Positions 37,445-46,665 of a DNA stretch of 64,000 nt are shown here, piece after piece. The stretch covers positions 1 through 64,000 of the forward strand of contig NZ_BCYO01000012.1 of assembly GCF_001598235.1 (NCBI RefSeq), read 5' to 3'. The notes below the pieces were generated by a model. It made no database searches, was not told the DNA's origin, and was given only the letters and a program-made list of their open reading frames with translations. A program made the position numbers and the translations under genes. Source of the stretch: Polaromonas jejuensis NBRC 106434. GTDB lineage: Bacteria; Pseudomonadota; Gammaproteobacteria; Burkholderiales; Burkholderiaceae_C. Within the stretch, counting starts at the first letter, position 1. Each line of letters starts with the position of its first letter.

Positions 37445-38647
37445 TCACTCGCTGTCGGGCAACAGGGCGCGCCCGTCACGGGCGACCACGCGGCCGCGCT
37501 TGAGCACCAGCCGGCGCGGCGGATGGTAGGCGACGGCCTCGGAAGCGGTCTCGGCCTCGACCAGCACCAGGTCGGCGGCCGATCCGACCGTCAGGCCATA
37601 GTCCGCCACGCTCATCACCTGCGCGCCGCCATAGGTGGCCATGCGCAGGGCGACTTCAATGCCCGGGTCGTCGCGGAATCCGCTGCGGTAGGCCAGCAGG
37701 AAGGCGCGCTCCAGCATGTCGCCGTTGTTGAGTGGACTCCAGGTATCGCGAATGCCGTCCGAACCCGAGAACAGCCGCACACCGCGTTCGTGCAGCAGGC
37801 GTATCGGCGGGAAGGGGGTGGGACCCGCCGGCGCGTGGGTCATGATCGCGATGTCGTTTTCCAGCAGCAGTGCGATGAGGGATTCCAGGCGCGCAGGCTC
37901 TACGCCGCCCAGGCAGAACGCGTGGCTGATCGCGACCTTGCCGGCCAGACCCAGGCTGCGGGTACGCTCGGCAATCATTTCCACCGTCACCGCCCCCAGA
38001 TCGCCGCGGTCATGCAGGTGGATGTCGACGCCGCAACCGTGCCGGCCGGCAATGGCGAAGATCCCGTCGAGCTGGCCCTTGGGGTCGCGGTCGACGCCCA
38101 CGGGATCGAGTCCGCCTATCACTTCGGCGCCGTCGCGTGCGGCCTGCTCCAGCAGGTCGAGGGTGCCGGGCCGTATCATCACGCCGGTTTGCGGGAAGGC
38201 CACGATGTCAATGTCTATCCAGTCTCTATGCTTGTCGCGCATCGCCTGGACGCCGTGCAGGTGCGTCAGACCGACGTCGGGCCCCACATCGACATGGGTG
38301 CGCACATGGGTGGTGCCGCAGGCGACCAGGCGCCTGAGCAGCCGGGCGCTCTGGACTTCGGGTGACAGACCGAGACCGGCAAGCACCTGCCGCTCGTTGT
38401 TGATCTTGTCCATCAGGCTGGGGCCGGCCTGATGCGGATGCCAGGGCGTTCCCCAGAGCGTCTTGTCGATATGGGCGTGCGCATCCACCAGGCCGGGAAT
38501 GGCGAGGCAGCCACGGGCGTCCACAATCTCCGCCCCCGGTGCGGCCGGAAGATCGGGGCCTATTGCGGCGATGCGGCCATCCCTCACAACAATATCGGCG
38601 GTCTGGCCGCCCCAGGGGCGAGCGCCCCGTATCAGCAGATCTTGCAT
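37445..38647 (-). CDS. Amidohydrolase, cytosine deaminase (CodA)-like
   Basis: 400 aa. The ATG at 38647 has AAGGA 6 bases upstream, better than the TTG two codons earlier. The metal site of the amidohydrolase superfamily is visible: His57 and His59 (VDAHAHID), His210 (VDIHLHD), His242 (ISHAF) and Asp297 (SGSDGIRD). HVRTHVDVG and IDIDIVAFPQ match the CodA branch closely. The position of the catalytic Glu of E. coli CodA (HCDE) holds Asp213 here (HLHD), so the reaction may be hydrolysis of a cyclic amide or another deamination, not cytosine deamination. It lies 10 bp after another amidohydrolase gene. Confidence 0.85.
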   Translation of the reverse strand: MQDLLIRGARPWGGQTADIVVRDGRIAAIGPDLPAAPGAEIVDARGCLAIPGLVDAHAHIDKTLWGTPWHPHQAGPSLMDKINNERQVLAGLGLSPEVQSARLLRRLVACGTTHVRTHVDVGPDVGLTHLHGVQAMRDKHRDWIDIDIVAFPQTGVMIRPGTLDLLEQAARDGAEVIGGLDPVGVDRDPKGQLDGIFAIAGRHGCGVDIHLHDRGDLGAVTVEMIAERTRSLGLAGKVAISHAFCLGGVEPARLESLIALLLENDIAIMTHAPAGPTPFPPIRLLHERGVRLFSGSDGIRDTWSPLNNGDMLERAFLLAYRSGFRDDPGIEVALRMATYGGAQVMSVADYGLTVGSAADLVLVEAETASEAVAYHPPRRLVLKRGRVVARDGRALLPDSE

Positions 38648-38657
38648 AGCCAATCCT

Positions 38658-40103
38658 TCAATAATGGCTGGCGCCCCACAGGCGGGCGGGCGACTCGGTC
38701 AGGTGGCGCAGCCCGCTGCGGTCCAGCATGCGCTCGGCGGCCTCATTCACCTCTTCCAGAATCTCGCTCTCGTTGACGCTCAGCAGCTGGCGGTCTTCCA
38801 TCAGGATGCGGCCATTGACGATGGTGGTGCTCACATCGGCGGCGTTGGCAAAACAGGTCACGCGGTAGACCGGCATGTTGAGCGGCATCAGATGCGGCTT
38901 GAACAGGTCCACCAGGATGATGTCGGCCTTCTTGCCGGCTTCCAGCGAGCCAATCTCATGCGCCATGGACAGCGCACGGGCAGCGTCAATCGTCACCATC
39001 TCCAGCACCTTGCCATGCGGCAGCACACCGGCGTCGCGGAAATGCCGGCGGTGGTAATGCATGCACTGGGACATGTGGCGGAACATGTCGTAGCCGCGGT
39101 CGGGGGCCGAACCATCGGAGCCCATCGCCACGACTACACCCGCATCAATCAGCTCAGGCACCGGGCAGCGGCCGCGTATCGACATGATGGCGCTGGGGTT
39201 GTGCACGATGCGGGTGTCGGTACCCTTGGTCACGGCAATGTCTTCTTCGGTCAGGTCAATGCTGTGCGACATGAAGGACGTGGGGCCCAGCAGGCCCAGT
39301 TCGCTGTGCGCCAGCGCCAGCGTGCCGCTGCGGTGGCCGTCCTGCGTGAAGGTCAGGCCGCGCTGCCTGGCCAGGCCGAAATAATCCCTGGCCTGACGGT
39401 GAAACTCCTCGCGCAGCAGGACATGATCCGGCTCGTGCATGGGCGCAAACACCGGCAGGGTCACGGCGATGTTCAGCCGGCCGTCGGCGCGGCCGTGGTT
39501 CTCATCGATGATCTGCTTCCAGACCTCCAGCATGGTGGCTGCATCGATGTCGCGCGAGCTGGGCGGTTCGCTGGCCCAGTCCACATAGCGCTTGGGCCCT
39601 CCGGGCCGCGAGGGGCCGACGGCCACCACCGAACGCGTGCCGGCGCGCGCCACCGCATCGCAATGCGCCCTGGCGTATTTGGGATCGTCCACGCGCATGA
39701 CGGAGTCGCCGCCGCCAAACAGCGACACGCCCGTGGTCACGCCCGCCTTGAGGCGTTCCAGCGAAGTCATGGCCGATTCGGCGCGCCAGAACTGCTCATC
39801 CGAGGCCGAGGTGTAGATCACGGCGCAGGCGTCCATCCAGGCATTGGGGTCGCCCGCGCCCATGGTGCGCAGCATGCCGTGCCCGGCATGGGCATGGCTG
39901 TCGATCAGGCCCGGCAGCACCGCCTTGCGGTAGGCGTTGATGGTCTTGGTCGCCGTGTAGCGCGCGCGCAGTTCAGCCGTGCTGCCGACGGCCACAATGC
40001 GGTCGGCCTTCACCGCCACGGCGCCGTCTTCAATGACGCGGCGCTCGGCGTCCATGCTGATGACGGTGCCGTGCTCTATCAAAAGGTCTATGTTTTCAAT
40101 CAT
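38658..40103 (-). CDS. Amidohydrolase, AtzA/TrzN/SsnA-like
   Basis: 481 aa from the ATG at 40103 (MIENIDLLIEHGTVISMDAE); an open frame continues upstream but overlaps the ABC ATPase gene. Metal-ligand positions: HAHAGH (HxH), a His in TFTQDGHRSG, a His in SFMSHSIDL, and Asp in MGSDGSAPD. The usual HxxE of ring-opening deaminases and guanine-type deaminases reads DGHRSG instead, so the reaction cannot be assigned. It belongs to the operon with a Dpp-type importer and a CodA-like enzyme, and probably acts on the imported nitrogen compound. Confidence 0.85.
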   Translation of the reverse strand: MIENIDLLIEHGTVISMDAERRVIEDGAVAVKADRIVAVGSTAELRARYTATKTINAYRKAVLPGLIDSHAHAGHGMLRTMGAGDPNAWMDACAVIYTSASDEQFWRAESAMTSLERLKAGVTTGVSLFGGGDSVMRVDDPKYARAHCDAVARAGTRSVVAVGPSRPGGPKRYVDWASEPPSSRDIDAATMLEVWKQIIDENHGRADGRLNIAVTLPVFAPMHEPDHVLLREEFHRQARDYFGLARQRGLTFTQDGHRSGTLALAHSELGLLGPTSFMSHSIDLTEEDIAVTKGTDTRIVHNPSAIMSIRGRCPVPELIDAGVVVAMGSDGSAPDRGYDMFRHMSQCMHYHRRHFRDAGVLPHGKVLEMVTIDAARALSMAHEIGSLEAGKKADIILVDLFKPHLMPLNMPVYRVTCFANAADVSTTIVNGRILMEDRQLLSVNESEILEEVNEAAERMLDRSGLRHLTESPARLWGASHY

Positions 40104-40111
40104 GGGGCAGC

Positions 40112-41095
40112 TCAGGAAAGGGAAAAGGAAGAAGCGGGATGGGCAGCGCCCGGCATGAAGCGCACGGGCTGGCCGCCGCTGCCGACGGCATGGCAGGCCA
40201 CCGAAACACCGTTGTCCAGCGTGCGCAGCGCGGGTGCTTCGCGGCGGCAGATGTCCATGGCCGCCGGGCAGCGCGGATGGAAAGTGCAGCCTGGCGGCGG
40301 CGCCAGCGGGCTGGGCAGCTCGCCAGCGGGCAGGCTCACGGTGCGGCGACCCTGGCCGATGCGCGGAATGGCGTCCAGCAGGAGCTGGGTGTAAGGGTGG
40401 CGCGGCGCCGCAAACAGCTCGGCCGTGGGAGCGACCTCCACCAGGCGGCCCAGATACATCACGCCAATCATGGAGGAAACAAAACGCACCACGGCCAGGT
40501 TGTGGCTGATGAAGAGGCTGGTCAGGCCCTCCTCTTTTTCCAGGCGCTTGAGCAGGTTCAGGATTTGCGCCTGCACCGACACATCCAGCGCCGAGGTGGG
40601 CTCGTCGCACACCAGAAAGCTCGGCTCACCGGCCAGGGCGCGCGCGATCGACACGCGCTGGCGCTGGCCGCCTGAAAATTCGTGCGGAAACTTGGCCGTG
40701 TCAGCGGCCGCCAGGCCCACGCGGGTGAGCAGTTCTTCCACACGCCCCGCGACCGTTGGACGCGGACGCAGGTTCTGGAAGGTGATCGGCTCGGCTATCG
40801 CATCACCGACACGCCAGCGCGGGTTCAGCGAGGCATAAGGGTCCTGAAAAATCATCTGGGTGCGGTGCACGCGGCCGTCAAGCGGTGCGCCGAACAGCAT
40901 GGAGCCCGCGCTGGGTTTGTCCAGCCCGGCAATCACACGCGCCAGCGTGGTTTTGCCGCAGCCCGATTCGCCCACCAGGCTGAAGGTCGTGCCGACAGGA
41001 ATTTCAAAACTGACGTTGTCCACGGCACGCACCGTGCGGCCCTGCGCCTTGAACTCACGCGACAGGCTTTTGACACTGAGGTAGGGAACGCTCAT
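40112..41095 (-). CDS. Dpp-type ABC importer, ATPase F
   Basis: 327 aa. The ATG at 41095 overlaps the stop of the preceding ATPase gene by 4 bp. Walker A GESGCGKT near residues 43-50, signature [15 protein letters not shown], Walker B FLVCDEPTSALD, switch His in FISHNLAV. The C-terminal oligopeptide extension has PPGCTFHPRCP, typical of DppF/OppF proteins that bind an Fe-S cluster or fold through these Cys. It works with the DppD-like protein encoded next to it. Confidence 0.92.
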   Translation of the reverse strand: MSVPYLSVKSLSREFKAQGRTVRAVDNVSFEIPVGTTFSLVGESGCGKTTLARVIAGLDKPSAGSMLFGAPLDGRVHRTQMIFQDPYASLNPRWRVGDAIAEPITFQNLRPRPTVAGRVEELLTRVGLAAADTAKFPHEFSGGQRQRVSIARALAGEPSFLVCDEPTSALDVSVQAQILNLLKRLEKEEGLTSLFISHNLAVVRFVSSMIGVMYLGRLVEVAPTAELFAAPRHPYTQLLLDAIPRIGQGRRTVSLPAGELPSPLAPPPGCTFHPRCPAAMDICRREAPALRTLDNGVSVACHAVGSGGQPVRFMPGAAHPASSFSLS

Positions 41096-42117
41096 GCTGC
41101 CACCTCCGCTACGCCGGCCATGGCCGGACCTTGCTGCGGATGCCAGCAGGCCACCAGCGCCACGCCTTCGGGGTGCGGCAGCGGCCTCGTGGTGACGCAC
41201 TGCTCGGTCGCGTGCTTGCAGCGCGGGTGAAAGGGGCAGCCTGTGGGCCTGGCCGACAGCCTGGGCATGGCGCCGTCAATTTGCTGCAGCCACTGGACAT
41301 CCTGGTCCACCGGGGGGATGGAGCCCATCAGGCCGCGCGTATACGGATGGCGCGGCCGGTTCACGATCTGGCCCACCGGACCGGTTTCGGCAATGTGGCC
41401 GGCGTACATGACGGCGACCCGGTCGGCATTCTCGGAAATCACGCCCATGTCATGCGTCACCAGCAGCACGGCCGTGCCGCGTTCGCGGCACTGCGTGCGC
41501 AGCAGCTCCAGCACCTGCGCCTGCACCGACACATCCAGCGCCGTGGTCGGTTCGTCGGCAATCACCAGATCGGGTTCGGCGCACAGGGCCAGTGCAATCA
41601 CGATGCGCTGGCGCATGCCGCCGGAAAACTGGTGCGGATAGGCATCCACGCGCTCGGTGGGCGACGGAATGCCGACCTGGCGCAGCCATTCGATGGCACG
41701 CAGGCGCGCCTCCTCGGCGCTCAGGGGCAGGTGGGTGCGCATGGTCTCGGTGAGCTGGTAGCCGACCGTCAGCAAGGGGTTGAGGCTGAGCAGCGGGTCC
41801 TGGAAAATCGCGCCTATGCGCCGGCCGCGCAGCTTGCGCATCTGTGCTGCCGGCAGCTGGTGGATGGGCTGGCCGTCAAAGATGATTTCACCGGCCGCAA
41901 TGTGCGCCGGTGCATCCAGCAGGCCCAGCACCGCCATGCCGGTCAGTGATTTGCCGGCGCCCGATTCGCCGACGAAGCCGAGGATTTCTCCGCGGGCAAT
42001 GTCAAAGCTCACGTCGTCGAGGGCGGTCAGGGCGCCGTGCCGTGTCGGTATCTGCACGCGCAGGCCACGTACGGACAGCAGGGGTGCCGCCGCGGAGTAG
42101 GCATTGGAAGTGGTCAT
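41092..42117 (-). CDS. Dpp-type ABC importer, ATPase D
   Basis: 341 aa DppD-like ATPase: Walker A GESGAGKS near 45-52, signature FSGGMRQRI, Walker [13 protein letters not shown], and the C-terminal TGCPFHPRCKHA motif. It starts 2 bp after the DppC-like gene and overlaps the DppF-like gene by 4 bp, so the transporter subunits are made in a coupled way. Confidence 0.92.
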   Translation of the reverse strand: MTTSNAYSAAAPLLSVRGLRVQIPTRHGALTALDDVSFDIARGEILGFVGESGAGKSLTGMAVLGLLDAPAHIAAGEIIFDGQPIHQLPAAQMRKLRGRRIGAIFQDPLLSLNPLLTVGYQLTETMRTHLPLSAEEARLRAIEWLRQVGIPSPTERVDAYPHQFSGGMRQRIVIALALCAEPDLVIADEPTTALDVSVQAQVLELLRTQCRERGTAVLLVTHDMGVISENADRVAVMYAGHIAETGPVGQIVNRPRHPYTRGLMGSIPPVDQDVQWLQQIDGAMPRLSARPTGCPFHPRCKHATEQCVTTRPLPHPEGVALVACWHPQQGPAMAGVAEVAA

Positions 42118-42119
42118 GG

Positions 42120-43043
42120 TTATTTCAATCGCGGGTTGAGCGCATCACGCAGCCAGTCACCGAACAGGTTGACACTGAGCACCAGGCCAATCAGCAACAG
42201 GCCAGGCAGCACCGTGATCCACCATTCGCCGGAAAACAGCACCTCGTTGCCCAGCCGTATCAGCGTGCCCAAGGACGGCGAAGTGGCCGGCACGCCCAGG
42301 CCCAGGAAGCTCAGCGTGGCCTCCGTCAGCACGGCCAGGCCGATGGACAAGGTGGCGATGACCAGCACCGGGCTCAGGATGTTGGGCAGCACGTGGCGAA
42401 ACAGAATGCGCGCCCGGCCCATGCCTATCAGCCGGACCGCGTTCACATAGTCCTTGTCTTTTTCAATCATGGTCACGCCGCGCACCGTTCGGGCGTACTG
42501 CACCCAGTTGGCCAGCGCAATCGCCACCACCACGATCAGCAGCGACAGCTGCTCATGCACGGCGCGCGGCAGCACGGTGCGTGACAGGCCATCGATCAGC
42601 AAGGCCACCAGGATGGCGGGAAAGCTCAGCTGCACATCGGCGGCACGCATGATGATGTTGTCAATGCGGCCGCCGGCATAGCCCGCAATCAGGCCCAGGG
42701 TCACGCCCACCACCAGCGACAGCAGGGTGGAGGCCACCCCCACCAGCAGCGAGACGCGCAGCCCGTAGAGCATGACGGAAACCATGTCGCGGCCTTGTCC
42801 ATCCGTGCCAAACAGGTATTTCAGCTGGCCGCCCTCTGTCCAGGCCGGCGGCAGGCGCGCGTCCAGCAGGTCCAGCGCCGCGACATCGAACGGATTTTGT
42901 GGCGCCAGCAGCGGCGCCAGCAAGGCCATGGCCAGGTACAGCAGCAGGACCAGGGCGGAGATCCAGGCCTCGGGGGAACGGCCCAGGCTCCAGGCCAGAT
43001 CGGATTCGCGCCAGCGGCGCAGGGTCAACATCATGGTTTTCAT
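42120..43043 (-). CDS. Dpp-type ABC importer, permease C
   Basis: 307 aa; the ATG at 43043 has GAGGAG 7 bases upstream, so the longer frame from 43088 is rejected. DppC features: N-terminal TM (SALVLLLYLAMALLAPLLAP), FGTDGQGRDMVSVMLYGLR, and the EAA-like loop KDYVNAVRLIGMGRARILFR. The C-terminus NLFGDWLRDALNPRLK is diagnostic. Six transmembrane segments. Confidence 0.92.
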   Translation of the reverse strand: MKTMMLTLRRWRESDLAWSLGRSPEAWISALVLLLYLAMALLAPLLAPQNPFDVAALDLLDARLPPAWTEGGQLKYLFGTDGQGRDMVSVMLYGLRVSLLVGVASTLLSLVVGVTLGLIAGYAGGRIDNIIMRAADVQLSFPAILVALLIDGLSRTVLPRAVHEQLSLLIVVVAIALANWVQYARTVRGVTMIEKDKDYVNAVRLIGMGRARILFRHVLPNILSPVLVIATLSIGLAVLTEATLSFLGLGVPATSPSLGTLIRLGNEVLFSGEWWITVLPGLLLIGLVLSVNLFGDWLRDALNPRLK

Positions 43044-43053
43044 GGCCGGCTCC

Positions 43054-44022
43054 TCAGCGTTGCGCGCGCAGGCGCGGGTCCACCGCAAAATACAGAAGGT
43101 CCACCACCATGTTGATCAGCACAAACAGCAGGGCGATCAACAACAGGTAGGCGGCAATGACAGGCACATCGCCGAAGCTGATGGCCTGGATGATCAGCAG
43201 GCCCAGGCCTGGCCACTGGAAGACGGTTTCCGTGATGATGGAAAACGCGATCATGGAGCCCAGCTGCAGGCCGGCCACCGTGATGATGGGGATCAGCGTG
43301 TTGCGCAGCGCATGGCGGAAATTGATGGAGCGCTCACGCAGGCCGCGGGCTCTTGCAAACTTGATGTACTCGCTGCGCAGCACTTCCATCATCTGCGTGC
43401 GCGTCAGCCGCATGAAGAGCGTGAGCTGGAACAGCGCCAGCGTGATGGCGGGCATCACCAGCGACTTCCAGCCGCTGGCCGTCAGCAGGCCGGTGCTCCA
43501 CGCGCCCAGCATGACGGTGTCGCCCCGGCCGAAGGACGGCAGCCAGTTCAGGTAGATCGAGAAGATCAGGATCAGGATGATGCCGGTCACAAAAGACGGC
43601 ACGGAAATGCCGATCAGCGATACCACCTGCAGGATGCGCGTCCCCAGAGAACGCGGCTTGAGCCCGGCATAGACCCCCATGGGAATCCCGACCCCCAGGG
43701 CCAGAATGGCAGCAATCAGGCTCAGCTCCAGTGTGGCCGGCAGCCGGCTGGCAATCACCCGCGAGACCGGCTCGATGTTCCGGTACGACACGCCGAACTC
43801 ACCCTGCACCGCGCGCCCGACAAACTTCAGGTATTGCACCGGCAGCGGCTGGTCCAGCCCCAGTGAACGGCGCATGGCATCGCGCTCATTCACCGTGGCG
43901 GTTTCCCCCACCAGGTTGCTCACCGGATCGCCGATGAAGTTGAAGAGGGAAAACGACAGCATGGATACCAGCACCATCACGATGGCCCCGTTGGCCAGGC
44001 GTCCTAAAAGAAAGCGCAACAT
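43054..44022 (-). CDS. Dpp-type ABC importer, permease B
   Basis: 322 aa; GGAG lies 8 bases before the ATG at 44022, preferred to the ATG five codons upstream. DppB features: MLRFLLGRLANGAIVMVLV, FIGDPVSNLVG, and the EAA-like loop SEYIKFARARGLRERSINFR. The C-terminus VDLLYFAVDPRLRAQR is typical. Six transmembrane segments. Confidence 0.92.
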   Translation of the reverse strand: MLRFLLGRLANGAIVMVLVSMLSFSLFNFIGDPVSNLVGETATVNERDAMRRSLGLDQPLPVQYLKFVGRAVQGEFGVSYRNIEPVSRVIASRLPATLELSLIAAILALGVGIPMGVYAGLKPRSLGTRILQVVSLIGISVPSFVTGIILILIFSIYLNWLPSFGRGDTVMLGAWSTGLLTASGWKSLVMPAITLALFQLTLFMRLTRTQMMEVLRSEYIKFARARGLRERSINFRHALRNTLIPIITVAGLQLGSMIAFSIITETVFQWPGLGLLIIQAISFGDVPVIAAYLLLIALLFVLINMVVDLLYFAVDPRLRAQR

Positions 44023-44083
44023 CAGTGCTTCTCCCATGCAAGGGTGCCGTGCGGCACGACAGAATCAACGGCACCCCGTCGCA

Positions 44084-45670
44084 TCACTTGCCGTTCACAT
44101 GCACCAGCCACAGGCGCATCTGGTTGTCGGGCGCCTGCGACAACGCAATGCCCTTGCGAGCCGCCCAGGTCACGGGCTGCTGGTGAAGGGGGATATGGGA
44201 CACATCGTCACGTTCGATGGCCACGGCCTCCTCAATCAGCCTGGCACGCTTGGCCGGATCGATTTCGCTGGCAATCCTGGGCATGTAGGCATCGAACTTC
44301 GGATTGGAGTATTTGCCCGCGTTGAGCGAACCTTCCTTGCCGGTGCGGGTGGCCACCACATCCTTGAGCAGGCCATAGACATCGGCCATGGGCAGGCCGG
44401 CATGGCCCACCATGTACAGCGACACATCGGCCGCGTTCAGGCGCACGCTCCACTTGACGGTGGGCTCTATCATCAGGTTGGTCTTGATGCCGACCTTGGC
44501 CAGCATCGAGGACATGGCCAGGCACAGGGCCTCGTCATAGACGTAGCGATCGTTCGGGCACTGCATGCCCACCGTGAAGCCATTCGGATAACCGGCTTCC
44601 TTGAGCAGGGCTTTGGAAGCTTCCGGGTTGAAAGGCAGCAGCCGCTTGTTCAAGGCCACCGGTGAACCGTGGAGGTAAGGCGAGAGCAGATTGCCGGCCG
44701 GCCACGAGGCCCCGCGCATCACCGAACGCTTGAGCGCCTCCACATCGATCGCCTGGTACACGGCCTTGCGAACGCGCAGGTCCTTGAACGGGTTCTTGCC
44801 CTTGACGTCGCTGTACAGCAGCTCGTCGCGGCTCTGGTCCATGCCCATGAAGATGGTGCGCAGCTCCGGGCCCTGCACCACCTCCAGGGTGGGGACGGAT
44901 TTCAGGCGCGGCACGTCCTGCAGCGGCACGCTGATGGAGGCATCGATGCCGCCGCTGATCAACGAAGACGTGCGGGTGGCGTCCGACTTGATGGGCGTGA
45001 ACATGACCTGGGTCAGGTTGTGTTTGGGCTTGTCCCACCAGCCGGTGTTGGCCGCCAGCACCGTGCGGGTGTCAACCTCGCGCGAAACCAGCTTGAAGGG
45101 GCCGGTGCCGTTTGCATTGCGGTTGGCGAAATTTTCCTTTTGATGCCCCAGGTCGCTGGCTTCGACGGCACGGTTCTGCTCGGACCAGCCCTTGTTCATG
45201 ATGAGCAGCTGTACCAGCTCGTTGTTCAGCGTGGGCAGCGGTGAATTGGTTTCCACCTCCACGGTGTAGGCGTCTACCTTGCGCACGTCCTTGAGGTCGC
45301 TGAGGTTGCCCTTGACCAGCGAACCCGGCGTGTTGACGCGCTGCCAGGAAAACACGACATCGTCGGCACCGAAGCTTTCGCCATTGTGAAACTTGACGCC
45401 CTGGCGCAGGGTGTAGCGCCAGACCGTGGGGCTGACGAGCTTCCAGGACGTGGCCAGTGCGGGCTCGATCTCCAGCTTCTCATTGAAGCGCACCAGCGAC
45501 TCATAGATGTTGCTGACAAAGGCGTTGGTAAAGCTGTTGTTGGTCGAATGCGGATCCATGGACAGCGCATCGAGGTTGGAGGACCAGGTGAAACTGGCGG
45601 CGCCGGCCGTGGCCATGACGGCGCAAGCGGCAAAACCAATCGCCGTGCGCCTGAGTGTTGAGAGCTTCAT
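44084..45670 (-). CDS. Dpp-type ABC importer, binding protein
   Basis: 528 aa SBP_bac_5 protein; AAGGA lies 7 bases before the ATG at 45670. The signal peptide is short (MKLSTLRRTAIGFAACAVMA, cleavage after TAGAA near 25). Family signatures: SNLDALSMDPHSTNN, LRQGVKFHNGESFGADD, NGTGPFKLVSREVD. The mature start SFTWSSNLDALSMDPH is typical of this class. It sits between the racemase and permease genes and sets the substrate of the importer; the substrate is not known. Confidence 0.92.
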   Translation of the reverse strand: MKLSTLRRTAIGFAACAVMATAGAASFTWSSNLDALSMDPHSTNNSFTNAFVSNIYESLVRFNEKLEIEPALATSWKLVSPTVWRYTLRQGVKFHNGESFGADDVVFSWQRVNTPGSLVKGNLSDLKDVRKVDAYTVEVETNSPLPTLNNELVQLLIMNKGWSEQNRAVEASDLGHQKENFANRNANGTGPFKLVSREVDTRTVLAANTGWWDKPKHNLTQVMFTPIKSDATRTSSLISGGIDASISVPLQDVPRLKSVPTLEVVQGPELRTIFMGMDQSRDELLYSDVKGKNPFKDLRVRKAVYQAIDVEALKRSVMRGASWPAGNLLSPYLHGSPVALNKRLLPFNPEASKALLKEAGYPNGFTVGMQCPNDRYVYDEALCLAMSSMLAKVGIKTNLMIEPTVKWSVRLNAADVSLYMVGHAGLPMADVYGLLKDVVATRTGKEGSLNAGKYSNPKFDAYMPRIASEIDPAKRARLIEEAVAIERDDVSHIPLHQQPVTWAARKGIALSQAPDNQMRLWLVHVNGK

Positions 45671-45736
45671 CGTATGTCCTTCATGGGTTGAAAGTGGTGA
45701 GCGGGGAGACTTGAGGGAAACAGTGGGCGGCAAAGT

Positions 45737-46477
45737 TCATGCCGCTGGCGCAAACTGCGCCATCACGCCGACATAGGGCTTGGCGCCAGGCCGGGCGTAA
45801 TCGCCCTGTTTGCTGGTGCGCAGCCCGAGTCCGGCCAGCGCTTCGGCCAGCTTGACGGCGGCCGTCACGCCATCGATCACCGGAACGCCCAAGGCCTGGG
45901 TCAGTTCGGTGCACAGGTCGGCCATGCCGGCGCAACCCAGCACGATGGCGCCCACGCCGTCTTCGGCCAGCGCCAGCCGGCATTCGTCGCCGATTTTTTT
46001 TCGCAGCAGATCGCTGGTCTGCGCTTCCAGTTCCAGCACGGCGATGCCGGTGGCACGCACCCGCCGGCAACGCGACGTCATGCCGTAGTCCACCAGCAAG
46101 CGCTGCGCCGTGGGGACCGTGCGCGCCAGCGTGGTCACCACGCTGAATGACGAGGCCACGAGGCAGGCCATCTGCATAGCCGCCTCGGCGATCCCTATCA
46201 CGGGCGCCGTCGCCAGCTCGCGTGCGGCGCGCAGCCCCGGGTCGCCAAAGCAGGCAATCACATGGGCATCCACGCCCGCCGCTTCACCGGCCTTGATCTG
46301 CGCCAGCAGGCCGGGCAGCGCCAGCGCCTCGTCAACGGCAGTCTCGATCGATGCCGGCCCGGTGGCCGACTGCACGGCCAGGATCTGCGTACCCACGGAA
46401 ACGACCTGGCGAGCCGCCACGGCCATCTTGTCGGTCATGGCGGCCGTCGTATTCGGATTGATCAGTTGTAGTTTCAT
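45737..46477 (-). CDS. Asp/Glu/hydantoin racemase family protein
   Basis: 246 aa. The opening LQLINPNTTAAMTDKM is characteristic of hydantoin-type racemases. The two catalytic cysteines are at Cys76 (ACFGDPGL) and Cys182 (LGCAGMADL), nearly the same numbers as known for bacterial hydantoin racemases. Family enzymes invert hydantoin, allantoin or amino acid stereocentres without cofactors. It is the first gene of the minus-strand operon, divergent from a GntR gene, with a palindrome GATTGTCACAATC 8 bp before its start codon. The substrate is most likely a chiral cyclic amide; allantoin is one candidate. Confidence 0.9.
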   Translation of the reverse strand: MKLQLINPNTTAAMTDKMAVAARQVVSVGTQILAVQSATGPASIETAVDEALALPGLLAQIKAGEAAGVDAHVIACFGDPGLRAARELATAPVIGIAEAAMQMACLVASSFSVVTTLARTVPTAQRLLVDYGMTSRCRRVRATGIAVLELEAQTSDLLRKKIGDECRLALAEDGVGAIVLGCAGMADLCTELTQALGVPVIDGVTAAVKLAEALAGLGLRTSKQGDYARPGAKPYVGVMAQFAPAA

Positions 46478-46485
46478 GCTTTATT

Positions 46486-46498
46486 GATTGTCACAATC
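46486..46498. promoter_or_regulatory. Candidate GntR operator O1
   Basis: GATTGTCACAATC is a perfect odd palindrome with the core ATTGTCACAAT, 8 bp before the racemase ATG. A second copy of the core lies 101 bp away. The TTGT-N-ACAA form agrees with FadR/FCD-type GntR operators in general. Confidence 0.7.
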
Positions 46499-46585
46499 TT
46501 GAACCACTTAACTTCAGAGGGAAAACCATGAGTTTTTCTTGAAATTTCGAGATTTTTCGAAATAAATTGCAACATCATGTTTTGT

Positions 46586-46600
46586 TATTGTCACAATAAT
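46586..46600. promoter_or_regulatory. Candidate GntR operator O2
   Basis: TTATTGTCACAATAA is a perfect 15-bp odd palindrome sharing the 11-bp core ATTGTCACAAT with O1. It lies 65 bp before the GntR start codon. Two sites in one divergent intergenic region fit autorepression plus control of the racemase operon. Confidence 0.75.
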
Positions 46601-46665
46601 TAAATGAATCGTGGCAGTCAAGAAAATCTTGTGGCACCATATGCTCCTTAATAGAGACAACAGCC

